From Raffaelea ambrosiae (lineage: Eukaryota > Ascomycota > Sordariomycetes > Ophiostomatales > Ophiostomataceae), in contig PCDI01000006.1 of assembly GCA_002778195.1 (NCBI GenBank), positions 2,051,950 through 2,115,949 of the forward strand: a stretch of 64,000 nt of DNA, written 5' to 3'. The first letter of the stretch is position 1. Every line of letters starts with the position of its first letter. This document shows positions 57,932-64,000 of the stretch, piece by piece. Both the position numbers and the translations under genes were made by a program. A model generated the notes under the pieces. That model did no database searches. It was given only the letters and a program-made list of their open reading frames with translations, and was not told the origin of the DNA.

Positions 57932-60305
57932 TTAAGCCCACTTCCCCAGAACACTCATCAGCAGCATGCCGGCAATGAGGAAGAAGAGCCCCAAGGACGT
58001 CTTCACGGCGTTCAGATTCGCCATCTCGCCGCCCTCGGTCCAGTCGTGCGCCCACATTTCCACGACGCCCACCCACACCAGAATGCCGGCCGACAGCGCG
58101 TCCAGCGTGCCAATGGCAACAATGGTCGACGGGTCGTTGCCGTTGAACTGGTGCAGCACGCCGATGCCAATGGCCATGCCGACGGGCGTCACCAGGGCAA
58201 AGGCCGTAGCCAGCATCAGCTTCTTGGCCATGGGCAGCGGCGTGCCCGTGCGGGCGTTCTTGGCCAGGGGCAGCGACGCTCCTCCTCCTCCTCCTCCTCC
58301 CGCGTTGGCGGCGGTCTTGTCCTCCTGGCTTCCGCTGCTCGTCGTCGTGGCAGCGGGCAGGTTCGAGGCGCTGCCGCACAGGCTGGAAGACGGCGACGAC
58401 GTCTTTTCGTGGCCCACAGACGCGATCTTGGTGCCCAGGGCGATGCCCTCGAACATTTGGTGGAACACAATCACCGCAAAGAGGGTCAGGAAGGTGCTGT
58501 CGCCCGACACGACCAAGGTCAAGCCAATGACTGGGGGTGGGTTAGTTGGTGCGATGGCAGAACATGTTGAGGTGGCAGGTGACGGAAACGTACTGATGGA
58601 GTGGAACACCACGCCGCATTCAAAGACGATGATGTGCACCAAGGCTTGCGACGTGGATGACGGCGGGAGCACAGATGCGTTGTCCCGGGCCATTCTCCAC
58701 TGCAGGTACTTGTGTCCGGCAAACTCAATGAGGAAGGAGAGGAACAGGCCGGCCATGAGAACGGCCGTGGACGTCGCCTCGTAGGACAGCTCTCCCAGAC
58801 ATTCGCTTTCGAACATCAGGGTGGCATGGGTCAAGAGCTGCCGTCGTCCGTTGTCAGCACAGGGGCACCATGCGACGCCTTGCCTCCGACGTTGCAACTT
58901 ACATGGACGAATGCCGTGGAAATGATGACGCCGGTGCCAAACTGCCGGAGCAGGGCAAACACAAAGTTGCGCGGCGCCACAAACGAGGCCAAGAAAATGG
59001 GGCCAAACACGCCTGGGACGACGTTAGGAAACACACGCTGCACGGTCTACGAGGCTCTCCCGCCAGACGGCCACGTACCGATGCTGCTCGTTGCCAGGAT
59101 GACAAACAAAAGACCGATACGCAGAGGAATGTTGTATTCGCGCGAGACTCTTGCGCAAGACGTCTCCGTTGAAGACTCCGAAGTACCGCCCGTGCAATGC
59201 CTGCCCGTGTTAGTGAATACGCTTGAGCAAAGCAACTGGGGTAGGGCGCTGTGGGGGGGGGAGGGGGGGTGTACTCACTCGACGCCGGCATGGAAGTGAC
59301 AGTTTTGTCCAGAAGACGACGATTCCTCCGATGAGGCCTCGTCCGACTCGTCCGATTCATCACTGTCCTCCTCGGCGGTTGCTTCTGCGGAGATCTCCAC
59401 GTCATCGCCAGAAGGCGTGACACAGTACCTGGGCGTTTTGTCAGCATAGAGGATCGCAACAAGGGCGAATGGTGCTGCCAGGGAAGGACGTACGACTCGG
59501 TGCCATGGCTATGGCAGTCTGTGAACTGTGCTGGAATGTCGGACGTGGCCGTGCCGGTCAACGTGGTGTGGACATAGTACTCCGCCGTGCCAGCCAAGCA
59601 GTATCTTGGAAGAGGCCGTTAAATCAGTATGAGAAATGGGTTGGAAGAGACAAAGAATTGCACGTTGCTCGCTTGTTTGAAGACGTACAGGGATGACCCA
59701 TGCGCGTGGCAGTCGGAGATGGCTGTCAGGCTGGATGACGTTGTCGTCCCGGCCGCCGCTGTTGTTGTGGCTGCCCCGGTGGTGGTGGCCGCCGCTGTCT
59801 CTTCTTCGCCCAGGATGAGCACCTCCGTGTCGGGGTCCATACACCAGCTGGAGAAAGTGTCAGTGTTCTTGCCCATACACGCACAAATAGCATAGTGGCA
59901 TCGGTGAACTCACGTCTCTGTTCCGTGGTTATGGCAGCCCGTGTAGGACGAAGCGGCTCCTGAAGTTTCGGTGATGCCAGAGATTTGGAACTCTGTAGAG
60001 CCAAACATGCAGTATCTGTTTGGGGCTGTTAGAACCCGATCGAATTGCTCTCTTTTTAAGACTCGGTCTATGTGTCGCATCAAAAATACATACTGGGTTG
60101 TGCCGTGGAAATGACACTCCGAGATGGCCGTGATCTCCATCTCGGCGGCCGACGTGGTGGCCGTGGCCGTGGCCGTGGTCGCCTCCGCTTGTCGCCGGTA
60201 GGCCGGCAGATGCGAAGCATTTCCCAGCTGGAATTGCAATGCCGAGGCCAACAGGATCAGGCCTGTGGCGCACACGCTGCGCGAGACCGAATGTGACGAC
60301 GTCAT
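57932..60305 (-). CDS. ZIP zinc transporter with five extracellular C-x2-H-G-x4-C modules (ZrfC/ZRT1-like)
   Basis: A 602-residue plasma-membrane ZIP-family zinc importer from nine exons: 60305-60094, 60015-59914, 59847-59689, 59604-59494, 59428-59279, 59200-59079, 59012-58903, 58837-58594 and 58530-57932; all introns are GT-AG and in frame. A signal peptide (about 1-30) leads to an extracellular N-terminus with five zinc-ligand modules at 64-73, 98-107, 151-160, 188-197 and 238-247 (CHFHGTTQYC, CHNHGTETWC, CHAHGSSLYC, CHSHGTESYC, CHFHAGVEHC). Eight helices follow; the metal-site motifs are HSIIIGLTLVVSGD (helix 4) and HQMFEGIALG (helix 5), and the end is the typical LGKWA. The helix 5-6 loop is a Ser/Gly-rich insert. 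Aspergillus ZrfC likewise has an extended N-terminus with zinc-binding motifs for scavenging at alkaline pH. It is divergent from the secreted module protein. Confidence 0.93.
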
Positions 60306-62063
60306 GTTGACTTTCTGGGCAGACTCGTTCCTGTTTGACAGTGTTGCGTTGCGTCTTGTTCAGGCAGAAAAAAAAAAGACCAGATGAGACAAAAAGGGAT
60401 AAAATCTGTCAGGAACCGGAGCCGGGAAAGGGAATCTCTCTCCTCCCTTTTTTTTTTCGGGCCTTGCGTCCTCTTCAGACAGGTCAAAAACAAACAAGGG
60501 CCAAGGCGGAAGGACGGGAGTTTTATTGCATATCACCCGCAGCTTTCTTAGACAATGTCCTTCTTATATCCAGCGAATGAATTTTGCAAGGGACACCTCC
60601 TGTTCGTTGCTTTCTTTTTTTTTTGTTCTGTCGTTTTCTTCCGTCCGAAACCACACAACTTGTGCGTAACAGAAACTTTCGACATGCCAGAATGTCGAGC
60701 GGGCAAGCTCGCGTAGGCAAGTATAATGCTCGGAAAACTCCCTTGCATGGAAGCAAGAACCCTGTGTATCCGACAAGGTTCTTAGGGCCAAGAACAATAG
60801 TACGGGCAATTCCTGAAAGCCAAGATGCCAGCGCGGCGACCTGCAGTTTTTGTGTTGCCCTTCCGCGAGCAGTGGATTCGAGGAAATCCGTGCTACATCG
60901 CGTCAGGTGGCGGATGCCCGCCAGACACGAGTACCTGCCATGGCGGCGTGCGCGACGAGACCTGTCCCAAGAGAGAAGGACGTGTGCAGAAAAGAGGCGT
61001 AGCATGGGCCGTATGGGCGACCCAAGGCGATCCGAGGTGACCCAAGACGACGCAAGGCGACCAAGAGGCGAGATGTGGGCGAGCGTGGGCGAGCGTGGGC
61101 GAGCGTGGGAGGGGGCGTTTGGCGTACTTGGCGTGGTTGGCGAGAGGGTTTGGTCCGAGGACGTGAGTTTGGCCAAGACGCCGAGGGTGGCCTCGCCAAG
61201 ATATAAATACTGGCGGCGGTCACCCGTCTGCCTGAAATTTGCTCGCCAGATGGAGCCAGCCAAGACACAAGCTGCAAACCACGGCGAGCAATGAGAAGAC
61301 AGCGATTAATTTTTGGAGAACCTTGATGGTGCAGGCCAAGACCTGCAGTGGTATTTGCTTGTGTCTGTTTCTTCCTGTTCTGTCCTTTCTGTCTGGCATT
61401 GCAGTGGCTTCCCTCGCAAGGGTTCCGTGATGGGGGGTTTTTTTGTGTGTATCGGCACAGGCGCATAAAGCCTAGCCTGCTTCCTAGCCTGCCCATCCCA
61501 CGCTCTGCATGGCGGCTCACCCGACACTCTGCATCGCTCTCCCCTTCTTGCACGTTTATTGTACGTTTCCGAAATTCGCAGAAACGGACGCCCATTCGTA
61601 CTTTCCAGCATACCAAGCCCTTGGCTTACCATCCAGGTGCATGTGTGTGCACAGGTTTGCGCAGACGACAACTGCATGGTCAAGCTTTTCCAAGCGGTGC
61701 CTTCGCTCCTCGCAGGCGCCCTGTGGGAGACTATCAACCTCGCCCTGTCATGTACGATGCAAGTCGCCGAGAGTTGGCGGGCCAGAAACCAAGGTATTGG
61801 GCACAGCTTTCCGCCCTCGCCAAGGACCACGGAAAGGGTGTGGCTGTACAATGGCGTGTGTATGCGACTGCACACACATATATATACCACCCAGCTGGTC
61901 ACGTAGTTTTAGAGTTAATTTCTCTTCCCGTTTGCATATAAGAACGAACCAGTCGATCGCTCTGTGCATTGTTATCTTTTCCGGGTCTTTTGTGCGTCTG
62001 CTGTGCATTGCCCACTCTCCTCCACTCGTTTGACCCTTTTCAACAAGACAAAGACAAAACACA
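60306..62063. promoter_or_regulatory. Divergent zinc-locus promoter with many PacC- and ZafA-type hexamers
   Basis: This 1758-nt region lies between two divergent zinc-binding genes. GCCAAG (PacC core GCCARG) is at 60500, 60787, 60819, 61172, 61195, 61259, 61335 and 61819 on plus, and at 61127 and 61620 on minus: ten sites, where chance predicts about one. CAAGGT (the core bound by ZafA/Zap1-type regulators) is at 60774 and 61790 on plus and 61320 on minus. TATA-like elements lie at about 61201 and 61878-61886. A three-fold GAGCGTGGGC direct repeat sits at 61081-61110. Open frames of up to 246 codons here are not supported as genes. Confidence 0.6.
61081..61110 (+). repeat. Direct decamer repeat in zinc-locus promoter
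   Basis: Three near-perfect tandem copies of GAGCGTGGGC (the last ends GA). It lies in the centre of the divergent promoter, flanked by CAAGGCGA-type short repeats. Confidence 0.8.
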
Positions 62064-62858
62064 ATGAAGGCGGTTCAGTACTTTGCCATCCTCCTGGGCA
62101 CGGCCTCGCTGGCGGCCGCCCAGTCTGAGACAGTCGCACCCTCGCCTACCCAGTCTGTTGGCTGCACCCTTCACGAAGATCACTGGTGAGTCCCATCTCC
62201 TTGTAAAGCACGCGGACGGTCCATGACGGACGTTGCTCATACTCTTTCTGTGTGTCTGGCTAGGCACTGCAGCGGACCTGCTGAGAGTGCCACGGCTGCG
62301 GCGGCCGCCACCACCACTGCGGCCGCGGAGGAGGAGGATGACGACCACGACCATGAGAGCGAGAGCGCAGAGGCCAGCGGCAGCCTGGCGCCCAGCCCCA
62401 CCGCCTCTGTTGGCTGCGAGCCGCACGGCGACCACTGGCACTGCGAGGGTCCCGCTGTGACCTCCGCCGCCGCCACCACCACTGCGGCCGCTGCCGCCGC
62501 CACCACCACCGCGTCGGAAGACCACGACCACGACGACGACGAGGAGGAGCACACCGACGAGGCCGGCACCGGCTCGCTCGCTCCCAGCCCGACGGCCTCG
62601 GTGGGCTGCGAGCCCCATGGCGACCACTGGCACTGCGATGGCCCGGCCACGGCAGCGGCGACGGGCAACTCCACCACCCTGGTGGCCTCGACCACGCCCG
62701 CTGGCGATTCGTCGGCAGCCACCACGACGGCGGATGCCTCGGCCTCGGCGACCAGCTCGGGCGCGGCTGTTGTCACGGCCGGCGCCGCGGCTCTGGCGCA
62801 CGGCATCGAGGCTGTCGGCCTGGCCGGGCTGGCTGCTGTGGCTGTTCTGGTGCTGTAA
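62064..62858 (+). CDS. Secreted His/Asp-rich protein with three C-x2-H-x5-C modules, candidate zincophore
   Basis: A 238-residue protein from exons 62064-62185 and 62264-62858 (78-nt GT-AG intron). The signal peptide is residues 1-19 (ending AAA-Q). Three modules follow at 34-43, 92-101 and 156-165: CTLHEDHWHC, then CEPHGDHWHC twice. Each sits in a repeat unit (PSPT-x-SVGC before, GPA after) of about 58-64 residues, separated by Ala/Thr linkers and acidic His clusters (DDDHDHE; EDHDHDDDEEEH). A Ser/Thr/Ala stalk and a hydrophobic tail (AVGLAGLAAVAVLVL) suggest a GPI anchor. Clustered Cys, His, Asp and Glu predict zinc binding at the surface. There is no HExxH motif and no similarity to Pra1/Aspf2. 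The motif matches the modules of the divergent ZIP transporter, suggesting zinc capture and hand-over. Confidence 0.85.
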
Positions 62859-63303
62859 AATAAACAGGAGGCTTGGGTATATGTGAGAAGGCAGAGTGGA
62901 TGCGCAGGAAAACTAATTCTTCCACCTTTTTTTTTTTTAAATTTACCTTCTTTTTCTGTTATTTTAATGAAACAATTTTTATCTTGATTAAACGCCTTCT
63001 AAAAATGGTATACTGTTCTTAGATGCGAAGAGAAAATGCCAGTGTGAGATGCCTCGGATGGGGAGGGCGCTGCGATAGGCATAGAAGAAGTTGAGAAAGT
63101 GCAGAAGCGTAGAAGTCCAGAAGTGCAAAACTTCGAGATCTTGGTTTTCGGGAACCCACGGATTCGAAGTACAATCGTACCCGGCCTTAATCGTATATTG
63201 TGTTCATGGGAGAAAGTGATTCCCCTCACCCACACCGCCTTTGCCTGCAGCGTCCTTGGTGTTTAGAGGATTCACTTCATTGGTGGACTATTGTGATTGG
63301 GAT

Positions 63304-63327
63304 GCAAAGACCTGGTAGTGTGGTTTC
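63304..63327 (+). repeat. Dispersed 24-nt repeat, copy 2
   Basis: Identical to 49321-49344, same orientation; flanks are unrelated by eye. Confidence 0.7.
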
Positions 63328-63496
63328 TGATAAGCAAGTAGCTACAAGTAAGTTCTCTCAACACCGCGCTATTTTCCATCCCAGTCGCGACAACACACTT
63401 GTCAAATGATAGTACTCGTGCCAAGGCCCCGCTTTTTTCGGGTTAAATTTTTTAAGCCCCTTCTAAAGCGGGTGGCCTGCCCCCACATCGCTAACT

Positions 63497-63643
63497 AATA
63501 GGGTTGCGAAAACGGGGTCCTTGGGGTGTTTTCTACACCCCAAGGACCCCGTTTACACCCCAAGGACCCCGTTTTCTTCAACACCCACACGTTTTCGCAA
63601 CCTCGCAACCCTATTGGTGAAAACACCCTGAGGACCCCGTTTA
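63497..63643. repeat. Nested inverted repeat / hairpin element
   Basis: The outer 12-bp arms AATAGGGTTGCG (63497-63508) and CGCAACCCTATT (63604-63615) are perfect complements. Inside, a 20-bp arm (63510-63529) pairs perfectly with 63535-63554 across a 5-nt loop, and the second arm is repeated in tandem at 63555-63574. A diverged copy (CCCTGAGGACCCCG) follows at about 63625-63643. It may be a MITE-like remnant or a structured DNA element. Confidence 0.8.
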
Positions 63644-63748
63644 TATTTCGTTTTTGGAGAAAAACTCACCTACCTAATCGCTCTCGTCGTCTGTGCTGTC
63701 GGGCCCCCGGGAAAGTATACTCTTTGGAAAGCAAGCCCGCAGATGTCC

Positions 63749-64000
63749 TCAGGCGAGGACGCTGGCCGGGAGCGCGAATCTCTCCCAGATGTCGCGGTAG
63801 ACTTTGTAAACGGAGATCGCGTCAACCATGGCGATGTGGTTCCTGTTCCGTTTCGTGGTGAGAAGGGGGGGCGGGCACGTTCCGACGGTGGACGTGTCTT
63901 GGCTGGTCAGAAACCGCAGGAGCTTGTGCTGCTGCTTGTCGCGCAACTGGCTGATGCGGTAGACCACCTTGAAGTGCCAACTATCCCAGTATGCATTGGG
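63749..64000 (-). CDS. 3' end of an unidentified gene (partial)
   Basis: A frame open from the window edge to a TGA at 63749-63751, 83 codons, with protein-like composition (NAYWDSWHFKVVYRISQLRD, then RFALPASVLA). The 5' part lies outside the window. No family was recognised. An intron within it cannot be excluded because a Pro-rich stretch occurs mid-way. Confidence 0.35.
   Translation of the reverse strand, partial: PNAYWDSWHFKVVYRISQLRDKQQHKLLRFLTSQDTSTVGTCPPPLLTTKRNRNHIAMVDAISVYKVYRDIWERFALPASVLA

Larger units (their letters stand above)
62859..63748. other. Intergenic with nested inverted repeat
   Basis: This is the 3' flank of the secreted zinc-module gene. A dispersed repeat copy and a hairpin-forming element (annotated separately) lie in its right half. 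No gene was seen. Confidence 0.5.

Noticed and set aside
60523..61294. Overlapping open frames of 236-246 codons on both strands in the zinc-locus promoter.
   Set aside because: No domains, no splice logic, repeats such as tandem GAGCGTGGGC translated as low complexity, and dense regulatory hexamers instead.
1..64000. Secondary-metabolite cluster, CRISPR array or intact transposon.
   Set aside because: No polyketide synthase, NRPS or terpene synthase, no spaced direct-repeat array, and no transposase or reverse transcriptase frame was found.

Overview
This is a 64 kb window of nuclear DNA from a filamentous ascomycete (Pezizomycotina; Sordariomycetes is my guess). The evidence is short GT-AG introns of about 56-280 nt with CTAAC/CTGAC-like branch sites, GC-rich exons in poorer, homopolymer-rich spacers, and typical gene families: a HET-domain NLR, a NACHT-WD40 NLR, a Zn2Cys6 regulator, and YAT and MUP1-type permeases. 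Genes are widely spaced, with no operons and no intact transposon. I rebuilt exon structures by hand and checked that every join keeps the frame.

Layout. 0-16 kb: an amino acid permease (runs off the left edge), a short REI1-like zinc-finger protein, a decayed MYND-finger gene, an Ala/Ser-repeat GPI protein, a MUP1-like permease and a haloacid dehalogenase. 16-38 kb: an UNC93-like transporter broken by a stop codon, a HET-NB-ARC-TPR NLR, a large Pro/Ser-rich subtilisin-like protein that seems to have lost its catalytic Asp, an allantoate/nicotinate-type MFS transporter, and a NACHT-WD40 NLR. 38-47 kb: a secreted Cys-rich protein, then a compact set of DapA-family aldolase, divergent D-2-hydroxyacid dehydrogenase and convergent Zn2Cys6 regulator, which may form a small sugar-acid or hydroxyproline catabolic unit. 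47-58 kb: gene-poor DNA with one tRNA-Ser(GCT) and one small spliced 66-residue gene.

58-63 kb holds the most interesting locus. A ZIP zinc transporter carries five extracellular copies of a ten-residue motif C-x2-H-[G/A]-x4-C. It is divergently transcribed from a small secreted, probably GPI-anchored, Asp/His-rich protein with three copies of the same motif (C-x2-H-[G/E]-x4-C). In both genes a phase-2 intron interrupts the motif at exactly the same place. The 1.76 kb shared promoter holds ten GCCAAG (PacC-type) and three CAAGGT (ZafA/Zap1-type) hexamers. The layout matches the PRA1-ZRT1 (Candida) and aspf2-zrfC (Aspergillus) zinc-scavenging pairs, but the secreted partner is not a Pra1/Aspf2-type protein. 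I read it as a candidate alternative zincophore-transporter system.

The right end has a nested inverted repeat and the 3' end of an unidentified gene. Function calls are by recognition of motifs and family patterns, without database searches.
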